Both the position numbers and the translations under genes were made by a program. Shown here piece by piece: positions 34,497-43,851 of a DNA stretch of 64,000 bases. The DNA is from Tetramitus jugosus (taxonomy: Eukaryota; Heterolobosea; Eutetramitea; Acrasida; Vahlkampfiidae). The stretch's first letter is position 1, and every line of letters begins with the position of its first letter. A model generated the notes under the pieces. That model was not told where the DNA came from. It did not search any database and saw nothing but the letters and a program-made list of their open reading frames with translations. Location of the stretch: NCBI GenBank assembly GCA_937625935.1, contig OW569346.1, positions 620,001-684,000 on the forward strand. Reading direction: 5' to 3'.

Positions 34497-35144
34497 CTAG
34501 GGAGAAAATAGTGGGCTATGCTTTTTGGGAGGTGCAGGATCGTAGCCTGAAGTGCTATTAGGAGAGTTTTGAGTTATTGGGCATTGCCGCAGTTCAGACA
34601 GTTTCTGCAAGGACTCAATCAACTCTTGCACAGCCGCATCCTTCGTAGATTTGATGGGAGTGATTGAGATTTCGCTGTGGACTGTCGGTTTATGCCTTCT
34701 TTTTTCCAAGTGGTACAATTTCTCATTGATGTGCTCCATTTCGTCCTGCTGATCATCTTGATACACCTCTATCCGTCGTTCCATTTGTTTCGGATAGAGC
34801 GAAGAATGGAGCACATCAGAATTTTTGCACTTTGTCTTATGGAAGGAGTGCAAGCTGAAACAACCAGGCTTTAATGAGTTTTGATTATCTGGCAATAAAC
34901 GACCTGTGTATTGTACACCATTGGTAGGGCTTCTCTTTCTCGAGTTTCTGATGTGATACCGGTTGTGATTCGAGTCGTGTGTCCATGAAGAAATGTCCAT
35001 GTTGTTTTCCTTGTCGATTATTGATGAAGGAAAGTTGTTCATCTCGTTGCTACAACTTGATGGTTCTCTCAGAGATGATCCACGAGTTTTGTTGATTTGT
35101 TTTCCTCTTCTATTCTCATTCATATCCATCTCGCAAGGTTGCAT
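34497..35144 (-). CDS. Unrecognised small Ser/Thr/Pro-rich protein
   Basis: ATG 35142-35144 gives 215 residues. An in-frame extension to 35255 is a hydrophobic TTG-started stretch overlapping the divergent VMP1 start, and is rejected. The protein is basic, rich in Ser, Asn and His, with several SP/TP sites (RSPTNG, ITPIKS, NSPNS, HSPLFSP) suggesting proline-directed phosphorylation, and a short helical stretch (KDAAVQELIESLQKLSEL). No domain is recognised. It is convergent with the preceding gene (44 bp between stops) and shares a 100-bp divergent promoter with VMP1. Confidence 0.55.
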   Translation of the reverse strand: MQPCEMDMNENRRGKQINKTRGSSLREPSSCSNEMNNFPSSIIDKENNMDISSWTHDSNHNRYHIRNSRKRSPTNGVQYTGRLLPDNQNSLKPGCFSLHSFHKTKCKNSDVLHSSLYPKQMERRIEVYQDDQQDEMEHINEKLYHLEKRRHKPTVHSEISITPIKSTKDAAVQELIESLQKLSELRQCPITQNSPNSTSGYDPAPPKKHSPLFSP

Positions 35145-35244
35145 GTTCTTCTTGTAGAAACGTGATCCGAAGAAAAAAATAGCGCGAAAACAAAAAAAGA
35201 AGAACCGAAAAAGAAAGAGTTGTTTGTTTGAGCTCACAAAAGCC

Positions 35245-36924
35245 ATGACTTCCAACTCTCATACTGCACTCATCACGCCTATAAAAACAACTCAAGAAAG
35301 TAATGTCCTGCACCACAATCACTCGTCGTCACAATCACCATCATCTACATCATCATCATGGCTGCCCAACAACAACAACAACAATAACAACAACAACATC
35401 CAAAAGGATCAATCACAAAAACTGATCCTTCTCACTCCTGTAAACAAATCCAAACTAAAAAGGCAATTGTCCCAGTTTCGAGATCATTTGACACTCCAGA
35501 GGCATAAGCTCACTCTATTCTCACAACCCATCTCAACCATGTCCTACTTTGCTCAAGAGTGTAGAATTCAATTGATTCGTCTCATTCAATTCTGTCTCGT
35601 GCGTCACTTGTTGTGGACAGTTCTGTCCTTGTCATTGGTTTCACTTGTTGTTTCACTGAGGTACATTCGAGGTGCTCATCAAGCACTATTCATCTCGTAT
35701 TGGAATTCAGGTTATGTTGCACTCGAGTGGATCGTGTTGGGTGTGTTGAGCTCTGTTGGACTGGGCACTGGACTGCACACGTTTCTATTGTACTTGGGCC
35801 CATTTATTGCCAAGGTAACAATGGCTGCCAATGAATGCGGAGGTGTGAATTTTGATCTGTATGGATCGAGTGCCTTCCTTTGTAACAATCACCAGACAGA
35901 GACTACTGTGTCATTGTCGAGTCAATTTGCTCCCTCATTCTGGACCATTGTTCAAAAAGTTCAGTTTGCTGCTCTCTGCTGGGGATTAGGCACAGCGATC
36001 GGTGAATTACCGCCTTATTTTGTTGCTCGTGCAGCCCGGTTGGCTGGAAAGATGCAGGAGAGTGTAGAAGACGAGGATTTCGATTCAGATATCGATAATG
36101 ATGAAGAGGACAGTAGAGAGAGAACGGTGGAGGAGGACTCAACGGGTGATTTGACACCCTTGACACCACCTGCATCACCATTATTCGATACAGGTGCACC
36201 TCGAAAACTAAGCTTTGTGATGGACCAAACAATTACGAACAGAAAACATCAGCAATCGAATTCTGGCCAATCAAAAAAACGGAGCAAGGAACCACAAGAT
36301 GTCGTGCATCCACACGTTGGGGAATGCTCAAAGGAAAATCAAAGTTTGCGATCTCGATTCTCGCCGAGTGCCATTGTTCAGTCAATGACCCTGAAGATCA
36401 AACCCTATTTAACATATCTGATTCAGCACTATGCATTTGTGGCTATACTAATATTATCTTCGATCCCTAATCCACTCTTTGATCTCGCGGGTATTACATG
36501 TGGTTATTCATTGATTCCGTTTTGGACCTTTTTCGGTGCAACGATATTGGGGAAGGCTGTATTGAAAGCTCACTTGCAATCATTTCTGGTTGTTGTTGTT
36601 TTTAGCAAAAAGACGTTAGAATGGATCATCAATGAGGTGGACTATCATCTACCACAAAAGTTACAGGGCAAAATGTCCCAATTTTTTGAGAATGAGCGAA
36701 AGCGATTCCACCCCGAACACTCTTCCACCTCGAATCAGTCGCAAACATCTGTGTTCAAACTTTTGTGGGATATTCTATTGTGCAGTATGATTGCTTATTT
36801 CGTTGTCTCGATTATTAACTCGACAGCACAAACCCGAGTTATGCAAGAGCACAAAAAGGAGATGAAAGATTTCAAAGAAAAGACAAAGAGTGCGATCATC
36901 CAAGATCAGAATTCGAAAACGTAA
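35245..36924 (+). CDS. VMP1: VMP1 (vacuole membrane protein 1) homologue
   Basis: ATG 35245 gives 559 residues. The signature GTAIGELPPYFVARAARLAG (about residue 247) and the flanking helices identify VMP1, an ER membrane protein with a VTT/DedA-like domain that acts as a lipid scramblase in autophagosome formation and lipid-droplet and contact-site control. Membrane segments lie around residues 125-150, 165-195 and 230-250 and, after a long acidic Ser/Pro-rich insert (about 270-380), around 395-460 and 505-530. The N-terminus carries a poly-N run. The insert between the conserved halves is longer than in animal VMP1 and probably cytosolic. Single exon; the TTG upstream start is not used. Confidence 0.92.
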   Translation: MTSNSHTALITPIKTTQESNVLHHNHSSSQSPSSTSSSWLPNNNNNNNNNNIQKDQSQKLILLTPVNKSKLKRQLSQFRDHLTLQRHKLTLFSQPISTMSYFAQECRIQLIRLIQFCLVRHLLWTVLSLSLVSLVVSLRYIRGAHQALFISYWNSGYVALEWIVLGVLSSVGLGTGLHTFLLYLGPFIAKVTMAANECGGVNFDLYGSSAFLCNNHQTETTVSLSSQFAPSFWTIVQKVQFAALCWGLGTAIGELPPYFVARAARLAGKMQESVEDEDFDSDIDNDEEDSRERTVEEDSTGDLTPLTPPASPLFDTGAPRKLSFVMDQTITNRKHQQSNSGQSKKRSKEPQDVVHPHVGECSKENQSLRSRFSPSAIVQSMTLKIKPYLTYLIQHYAFVAILILSSIPNPLFDLAGITCGYSLIPFWTFFGATILGKAVLKAHLQSFLVVVVFSKKTLEWIINEVDYHLPQKLQGKMSQFFENERKRFHPEHSSTSNQSQTSVFKLLWDILLCSMIAYFVVSIINSTAQTRVMQEHKKEMKDFKEKTKSAIIQDQNSKT

Positions 36925-37003
36925 AACTCTTCATGCTGACTACGCATTGGATAAATAAAGGAAAACACCAGTTGTATTCATTTTTCGAAGACAAAACACG
37001 AGT

Positions 37004-39220
37004 TTAGAGTTGAGGCAGTCTTTCACCAGAGAGAGCCTTTTTCACTAGGCGCATCGATAGATGTCGTCGGAGCAACAGAGTGCAATGCTTCTGCAGTGTA
37101 CGGAGTACGGCTTTCATCCAGTATGCACTCGATCTCTTTCCATTGACTTGAAAGGTAAGTGTTGTGGTTGATTCCTCACTGGCTCGTGAATCGATAAACT
37201 CGAGTGAAACAACTTCCATGGTGGTTAACTTGCATATTTTTTGCAAGTACACTCTGTAGAATATTTCGAACCAGGGCATCAACAAGAACACTAACTGACA
37301 TGCGTGCAGTGATAGATAAATAATGTTGACACCAACCTTGATCAATGTTAAACTGAAATAAAACACAGCCAGCGTGGGGAATAGTAACGCTAATGTAATA
37401 AATAATAGAGATCCGAGAATAACCTGATCGATTGAAATTCCTCCCGCTTTCACGATGTCTTCAGAGTTCTGCTTCGTTGTTGTTGTGTAGATTGAGAAAG
37501 AATCGATTCTGTTGTTACGCAACACGTTTCTTTTCTGTCCTCTAAACAGTCGCCAAAGAGCAATCAAAATACCTAATTGAATTTGATAAATTCGAGCACT
37601 CATCAGATAAAATAAATTGATATGCAACGAAATGAATCTCAGTAAATCACATAGTACGCTGCATATAAAACTGAGGCCACACAATATCACAAGAGCACAT
37701 CCCATATTCCTTATATACAATGCAACGACAGAAGGAGTGATAATAGAGAGAGCAGCAGATGTGATTGAATATAAAAGCGAGCAAACATCGCTCCACCAAT
37801 CGAAACCTGCTAACAACATATGGGCTAGAGTACGATCAAGTTGCAAATTTAACTTAATACCGAGAGGACTTGCCGTGGAATTTCCACTCTCCATCAACCA
37901 AACAATCCATGAACTAATATGTAAATTAACAGTTGTGCACCATCTGACTAACATGTCCAATGAAAGATACTTTCCCCAAATCACCAACAGAAGAGCAGCC
38001 AAAGCAGAATCGATGAGCACACTTGTAAAAAGGGAGAATATTTTCCTACTGTTGTGATGCTTCGATTGTTTCGTGTGTTGCTGAATTCTGTACCAGATGT
38101 GCGCTTTGATACGACTAGAAGGCCAAATGTAACGGAAGAGAGGATGAGACCACACTGTGAATGAGCCATTGTGTATCTTATTTGATTCTTCATTTTCATT
38201 TGTTATGTCCGAGGTATTATCACGTATTCTGAGTCGATGAAGCAGCCTCAGCGCTCCCATACGATTGGATGATGGCACAGAATCAATTTTTTTAGCGATT
38301 CTATTCACCGGTTTCATCATCATGTCATGCATCAGTGATCTGTTATGTTGTTCCTCTGGTATTTCCTCGTCCACCAACACTGGTTTTGTCTCATTATTCT
38401 TCTGCGAATTGAAAGAAAAGATTTGGAATATGCGAGATAGAATGACAAATAACAGTTGGTGAACGACCAGAATATAGTACAATACACATCGCAGGTACTT
38501 ATGAAAAGTATTGTTCACTCCACCTTGGCGAGGACTACCCAAACTACTTTTGGTGCTACAGTACAGGGCATGAGCAATTTTCATCGATTGGAGTAAATGA
38601 GGCGACAGAGAAGGCTTCTCTCGATACACGTCGTTCAAAAAGTAATCTAGTGACTCTGTTTCGTACTCAATAAACTTTGATTCATAGTAAAAGATGTGCA
38701 CTGAGGTAGAGCACTCTTTTGTAGCATTGTCGATTATTGCTCTACTACTATTCAATGAACAGTCAAATACGTGGGGATTCTCTGAACATGGCTTTAAGTT
38801 TATCCACGGTGATGATGATGACGACGCATTATCATTGTTACTATTGATATTTTTCGTGCGATTGTTATTTTTCTTGTTGTTGCTGCTGTGGTTCGTTTGT
38901 TGTGATGATGATGGAGTCGTGTGATCATGCACGGCACTATTACATATCCAATTGGCAACATGCTTCAAATGATACATGGATGAAAAATTCCAGTTTGTGA
39001 TCGTGTTGTTCAAATCCGTGGTCGTCATCGTATTAGTGTTAGAAGCACCCCTTAACATTCCAGGAGTGAATAACAATAGAATGGCATGTTCTTCTCGTAG
39101 CTGTACACCAAAAACTTCCTCTGACTCATGATGAGTCGAGAGGTACTGGCGTAGAAAGTGAGGTATGTACACCAGCAATCTGCGCTTGATGCTCGCCTCT
39201 GTTGTGATTTGATCATTCAT
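37004..39220 (-). CDS. PIGQ: PIG-Q/GPI1 subunit of GPI-GlcNAc transferase
   Basis: Single exon, ATG 39218-39220, 738 residues. The C-terminal half has the Gpi1 core: CDLLRFISLHINLFYLMSARIY, the signature QLGILIALWRLFRGQKRNVLRNRID-like stretch (one N extra), then DQVILGSLLFITLALLFPT followed by further membrane helices. The protein stabilises the ER complex that adds GlcNAc to phosphatidylinositol, the first step of GPI-anchor synthesis. The N-terminal 200 residues are divergent and contain Asn/Ser runs (about 115-135). A pair of hydrophobic segments lies near 240-265 and 400-420. It follows the K+ channel gene on the same strand by 71 bp. Confidence 0.9.
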   Translation of the reverse strand: MNDQITTEASIKRRLLVYIPHFLRQYLSTHHESEEVFGVQLREEHAILLLFTPGMLRGASNTNTMTTTDLNNTITNWNFSSMYHLKHVANWICNSAVHDHTTPSSSQQTNHSSNNKKNNNRTKNINSNNDNASSSSSPWINLKPCSENPHVFDCSLNSSRAIIDNATKECSTSVHIFYYESKFIEYETESLDYFLNDVYREKPSLSPHLLQSMKIAHALYCSTKSSLGSPRQGGVNNTFHKYLRCVLYYILVVHQLLFVILSRIFQIFSFNSQKNNETKPVLVDEEIPEEQHNRSLMHDMMMKPVNRIAKKIDSVPSSNRMGALRLLHRLRIRDNTSDITNENEESNKIHNGSFTVWSHPLFRYIWPSSRIKAHIWYRIQQHTKQSKHHNSRKIFSLFTSVLIDSALAALLLVIWGKYLSLDMLVRWCTTVNLHISSWIVWLMESGNSTASPLGIKLNLQLDRTLAHMLLAGFDWWSDVCSLLYSITSAALSIITPSVVALYIRNMGCALVILCGLSFICSVLCDLLRFISLHINLFYLMSARIYQIQLGILIALWRLFRGQKRNVLRNNRIDSFSIYTTTTKQNSEDIVKAGGISIDQVILGSLLFITLALLFPTLAVFYFSLTLIKVGVNIIYLSLHACQLVFLLMPWFEIFYRVYLQKICKLTTMEVVSLEFIDSRASEESTTTLTFQVNGKRSSAYWMKAVLRTLQKHCTLLLRRHLSMRLVKKALSGERLPQL

Positions 39221-39291
39221 CGTTGTTTTGTTGGTTTTCCAAATTTATTTTTGGTATCTCTCAAAGGGGAAAATGAGAACAAAATACAACG

Positions 39292-40690
39292 TCAAGATGT
39301 GCCGCTCTTCTTTGAATAGAAGCGAACGATACGTACCACTCCTCGAACTGTTTTGTCAGGAATCTTACGCCGGAAAATATGAATGCCCATTCCGATCAAT
39401 ACTGCCATCATTCCAATGCCAGCTAACATGTAGAAGTCGAGCAGCACTCTGCCTGCGGTTGTTTTGGGTAGGATATCGCCATACCCAATACTGCAAACAT
39501 TTCGTTAACACACACTTGAGCATAGAAAGCAACAGAAGGAAATAACTGAAAACATACGTTGTTAGAGTACAAAGTGAGAAATACACTGATTTTCCATAAG
39601 TCCAGTTCTCTGTCAGACTAAAGACCATTGATCCAAGCAAAAGAAATGCAACAATGAATAGAATCTGGAGTAAAATTCTGAAAAAGTGACTGGAGATAAC
39701 CTTAAGTAGCAGATGTCGGATGCTTTTGTGTTTCCCCATCCACTTGCGCAACATGTTTGTCTGGGAGCGATACTCTCTCTTCTCTCTTCTCTTTTCTATT
39801 CCCGGATTCGAATGCCTCTCTTCGTCAAGAGAAACAAAATTGGTGAAGATGTTGAAAGAATGAGATGTGATAGAAATGTACCGTGTGCCCACCATTGCTG
39901 ACCATGCAGCAAGTAGTGGAAGTCCCAAGATAATGCAAAATGAATTGTAAATCTTACCACCCACTGTCAGAGGTACCAAGTCACCGAAACCCACTTTTGT
40001 CAAAGTATCCACTGAGAAAGAAATTGATCTCTCAAAGGTCCATTTCTCTATTGCCCAGAAAGGGATGGCACTCAGCACCAGAAAAGAGCAAATGATGAGG
40101 AACGCGAATAATATGGATGATATGTCGAAAATGATATGATAAAGTGAGCGTTTGGATGATCCACTCATTGCAGTGCCTTCAAGATAACCATTTTCTTCCA
40201 CGATAATCACGTCAGTGTCAAGAAAATCTTGAAGATAACGTTTCTTTGTAGTTTTCTCTTCTTGATTGCTATTGTTATTGCGATGTTTCAGTGTTGATTC
40301 GATACTCTCTTGTGTCAACTTGTCAGTAATGCATTCTTTTAATCTCAGGACATCTTCGTCAGCCACTATAAAATGAATCCATTGATTATTCAAGAGAACA
40401 TCGATCTCTAGCGACATGTACCACAGATTTTTTTGCTCGTTTTCTTCTCCATGATCTGTGGTTTGTCCAGACTGAAGATGTATCGAAGAATCTTGTGCAT
40501 TCGCATAATTTGAACAAGTGTTATCCGGTGGTTGATGATCTGTCATCGATCCTCTGTCTGTAAAACATTTCATGTCACCGGTTGGGTGAACCAGTGTTGA
40601 AGGGCAACGAAAAGGTTTTTTCATTCGCAGTATAATTTGATTCTCTTCCAGCCAGTAATGGCAATATGATGCCCGATCTTGTTGGTCCAT
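39292..40690 (-). CDS. Two-pore-domain (K2P-type) potassium channel (2 exons)
   Basis: Exons 40690-39558 and 39490-39292 join across a 67-nt intron (GTATGT..TTGCAG) into 443 residues. The intron cuts the second pore loop. Membrane layout: a cytosolic N-terminus of about 190 residues, M1, pore loop 1 (TLTKVGFGDLVP, about 233), M2, a charged linker, M3, pore loop 2 (TLTT|IGYGDILPKTT, about 380), M4 and a short basic tail. Both selectivity filters are complete (GFG and GYG), so it should conduct K+ at the plasma or contractile-vacuole membrane. Without splicing the second filter is lost and a false C-terminus appears. The long N-terminal region shows no known domain. Confidence 0.9.
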
Positions 40691-40876
40691 TTCTTTCGCG
40701 CTTGAATTTTCGGTTCTCGCTTTACTCCAAGGATAAATAGCTGCCTATCAACAATACCCATTTTTATCATGTTGCTGTGTGGGATGCTTTTGTTGGTTTA
40801 TGATGACAAGCGGAGTTTCCAAGTGCAATTGTTCGTGAACTGTGTTCTCGTAGACTGGCACTTTGAAAACAAAACT

Positions 40877-41583
40877 ATGGATTTCTTAGATTTAGATGAT
40901 GCCGAAATGAGCAATGATGAATGCATCAAAATCATCGAGTTTTGTGATACGACTGAATGGCTGCAATTGAGTTATACGTGCAAAGGAATCAATCAATTCA
41001 AATTCAATCGATTACTCATGTCAAACAAGAGGAGAACGCAGAAACTCACGTTGAATCAATGGCAGATCACTCACCGATTTCGATTGGCAGAACACTGTTC
41101 AATGTTTGCTTGAACAAGCATCCTGAAGTGACGAATGAGCATTTCCAATTTTTGAGCGGTATCTGTAATTTGACTGGCATTCATATGCTCAACATGAGTT
41201 ATTGCAATAGTATCACAGACAATTCTCTTGTTTATCTGGCTGGTATTCACACACTTGATGTAAGTTGTTGTGATAAAATTACAGACAATGGATTCAATCA
41301 TTTGACTGGAATGCGTAGCCTCTATATGAGTGGTTGCAAACACATCACAGATAAGGCATTCTTTCATTTGACTGGTATCCACACACTTGATATCAGCTAT
41401 TGCAGTCAAATCACAGATGATGCATTTCCTCATTTCGTTGGCATTCACACACTGAATATGAGCGGTTGTGATCAAATAACAGAAAATGCACTAACTTTTT
41501 TGGCTGGTGTTCGTATGAGTTTTTGCAGTCAAATTACAGATAAGACGAAACAATGTTTTTATCAAAGAATATTGAGTAGTTGA
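40877..41583 (+). pseudogene. F-box-like/LRR gene with a frameshift
   Basis: From ATG 40877 the first frame encodes an F-box-like start (MDFLDLDDAEMSNDECIKII, then LQLSYTCKGINQF) and stops at 41111-41113. A second frame, open over the same bases, carries six LRR units of about 24 residues (pattern LTGIHTLDISYCSQITDDAF) to a stop at 41583. Sequence of both parts is continuous, and no intron-sized GT..AG lies at the join, so one base appears gained or lost near 41095-41112. Each repeat matches the consensus of RNI-type LRRs. A shortened relative lies at 52570-52766. Alternatively the LRR part is translated separately. Confidence 0.65.
41166..41207 (+). repeat. 42-bp exact repeat, copy 1 (LRR coding)
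   Basis: Identical base for base to 52674-52715. Both encode the NLTGIHMLNMSYC unit of the LRR array, which points to a recent duplication or gene conversion between the two loci 11.5 kb apart. Confidence 0.85.
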
Positions 41584-41772
41584 GTACCATGGCATCTACA
41601 TAATAAAAATCATCTAGATAATACAACAAACTTTATCCTGTAACAAATTGATTTGCTATTATTTCAAGTCATAGCGCAAAGACATAGTTCCTACCATCTT
41701 TGTTTGATCAATGTTGAAAACAAAGCATTCTTACAGATTATTTACAATTGAGACTCTGGAGGGCAGATTACA

Positions 41773-42446
41773 CTACTCATTCTTCTTAGTAATGAAACCA
41801 GTATCTCCCGCAAATAAAATCACAGTGCCTGTTTGCTGCGTGAGTCTGTTATTGGAAACACTATTGTAAGAAGTTATTGAAGCTGTATCATAGAATGTGA
41901 TATCGGTCGATGTTCAGAAGCTGAAGGGAAGAAGACTTTCTGTGCTAGTGGTAAGAATTTTTCGGCAGCAGCAGAGTAAACTGTTCCCCCAACTGTAGCT
42001 ACTTTGATTTGAGGATTATTCCATCCTTCCAATGTTTCTGGGAGATTGAAACCGTCTGGTAGAGGTGCATTCTCGTCCCTGTATACAGCAAATGGAATAG
42101 CTCTCTCATAAACACATGTGTAATCAGCTCTGTTCAATCTACCAACCAAGAATGTAACGTCAATAACAGTATCAGCTTCACCCCTTTCCAATAGATCGAC
42201 TGAATCTTGGAAGAAGCTTGATACATTATATGGAACAAAAACTGGATCAATGTTCGTTCCAAGTACAAGTCCCAAGTAACTGCTCACGATCTTAATCACA
42301 TCAGGTAAGTAACCTGAAGCTTGTCCATCAACAATAGCAAAAAATGCAGGATCATCATGAACGGTAGACACTCCAACTCTAAGTTGTTTTGAATCACTGG
42401 TGGTGGAGGTCTTCAGAATTTGTACAGGTAGGTTCAGAAAGTCGTC
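41773..42446 (-). pseudogene. Decayed periplasmic-type solute-binding (SBP_bac_3-like) domain gene
   Basis: The minus strand is open from 42446, without ATG, encoding KQLRVGVSTVHDDPAFFAIVDG, GYLPDVIKIVSSYLG and ADTVIDVTFLVGRLNRADYT, then IKVATVGGTVYSAAAEKFLP. This is the lobe I-hinge-lobe II course of extracellular amino-acid-binding proteins (type 3), common in bacteria and in ionotropic receptor ligand domains. The frame stops at 41874, but the next frame continues sensibly (DITFYDTASITSYNS...FAGDTGFITKK) to 41773, showing a frameshift and probably a small deletion near 41910. No signal peptide or ATG remains at the 5' side. Likely a bacterial-type domain acquired or inherited and now inactive. 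Confidence 0.6.
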
Positions 42447-42501
42447 TCAACAAAGTACAACTGCAGCATTCCAACAAACCAAACTCACATCTCTTCTCAC
42501 C

Positions 42502-43851
42502 ATGGTATCAACGACAAATGTTGTTGCAGAAAGCACTGATACAAGCGACAGGATATCCAATCACCAGTCCATTGTTCGTAAACAATTCTTCCAAGTGGTC
42601 CAGGAGTGGACTGCCACTATTGACCAGAAATTGAAGTCTAAAGTGTTTCAGAACACCTCTTCTGATTTACCCAAGTTGGTTGCGATTGAAGATGAGCGTT
42701 CCTTTGAAGAACTACTGGATCTCATGAACGACCAAGACACTATGAACGCTCGATTTTTGTTTGTTTGCAGAAACGGCAGTGATGAAGTATCTCTGCAGTT
42801 ATTGAATCACTTGATTGAGACATACAGTAGTGATAACAGTTCGTTCTCCAAATACTCTTTGAGCAAAATCACTGACAAAGACAATTCCAATTGCACTCTC
42901 ATGCACGTTTGTGCGCAAAGAAATAAGACCCAATGCATGGAATTCTTGCTGTCTCTCAAAATGTCAATAGATCCACTCGATTCGTTGTCTTCTACACCAC
43001 TGCACTATGCAGTTGCCCAGAATCGTCACGAATCTGTTCTATTTCTATTGAACAAGGGTGCAAACATCAATGCAAAAGACTCCTATTCCAAGTTTCCTCT
43101 GCTCATTGCTCTCAAACACAAACATTATGCCTTGGCGGAGTTGTTGGCTTCTTTTCGACCTGATGTCCATCTGAGAGTATCCAAAGGGAACACAGTCTTG
43201 CATATCATGGCTGACGAAGGTGATATCACTGCAGTGAAGCTTCTCGTTGAAAAACTGAATGCATCTCCTCTGAGAAAGAACAATGAAGAAGAGAATGTAC
43301 TGTATGTAGCTCTGCCTCATTTGGAGATTATTCAATACCTGGCAGTCCAGTTTTCTTCAAAGGGTTTAGATCGCATGCTCTGTAACACCAACACCTCTGG
43401 GAAAAACATTTTGCACAAATGTGGAACTGATGGGCATATTGATCATGTGTTGTTGCTCTTGAAGTATATGAATCTTCGTGAGTTCAATCAGAAACAGGTC
43501 GAATCCTTGTTGAACACCATGGACAAGAAGGGAGACACACCTCTGCTACTAGCTGTGAAAAACTCCAGGAAGGAGCTTGTCAGGTTTTTAGTGGAGTGCG
43601 CTGAAGTTGAGTTGAATGAAGGCGACTCAAGTGGTATGACTGCTCTTCAATCATCAGTCAACATATCTGATAAGGATATGATCAACACACTCTCGAAGGC
43701 AGGCGCTTCTCTGAAACCAATTAATAGACATGATGAGGAATCAGAACAAAATAATTGTTTTACTCGGCTCAGTAGCATGACTACTACTCTAGTGCTTCTC
43801 CTTTCCTTCATCTCCATTATATGTATTATAAGCATCCTCTCTTCCTGTTAG
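42502..43851 (+). CDS. Ankyrin-repeat protein with C-terminal membrane anchor
   Basis: ATG 42502, in a good context (ACCATGG), gives 449 residues. A helical N-terminus of about 120 residues is followed by ankyrin units (NCTLMHVCAQRNKTQCMEFLL, STPLHYAVAQNRHESVLFLLNKGANINAKD, GNTVLHIMADEGDITAVKLLVEK, KNILHKCGTDGHIDHVLLLL, DTPLLLAVKNSRKELVRFLVE, MTALQSSVN). The protein ends in one hydrophobic segment (about 428-447), so it is probably tail-anchored with the repeats in the cytosol. Its 3' end overlaps the convergent HMG-like gene by 26 bp. No enzyme domain is seen. Confidence 0.8.
   Translation: MVSTTNVVAESTDTSDRISNHQSIVRKQFFQVVQEWTATIDQKLKSKVFQNTSSDLPKLVAIEDERSFEELLDLMNDQDTMNARFLFVCRNGSDEVSLQLLNHLIETYSSDNSSFSKYSLSKITDKDNSNCTLMHVCAQRNKTQCMEFLLSLKMSIDPLDSLSSTPLHYAVAQNRHESVLFLLNKGANINAKDSYSKFPLLIALKHKHYALAELLASFRPDVHLRVSKGNTVLHIMADEGDITAVKLLVEKLNASPLRKNNEEENVLYVALPHLEIIQYLAVQFSSKGLDRMLCNTNTSGKNILHKCGTDGHIDHVLLLLKYMNLREFNQKQVESLLNTMDKKGDTPLLLAVKNSRKELVRFLVECAEVELNEGDSSGMTALQSSVNISDKDMINTLSKAGASLKPINRHDEESEQNNCFTRLSSMTTTLVLLLSFISIICIISILSSC

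Noticed and set aside
34497-35255. Longer version of the small Ser/Pro-rich protein with a hydrophobic N-terminus
   Set aside because: It begins at TTG and overlaps the VMP1 start; ATG 35144 is sufficient.
35353-35400. CAA/AAC repeat considered as a CRISPR-like or minisatellite array
   Set aside because: It is a poly-Asn codon run inside VMP1; no spacers or dyad repeats.
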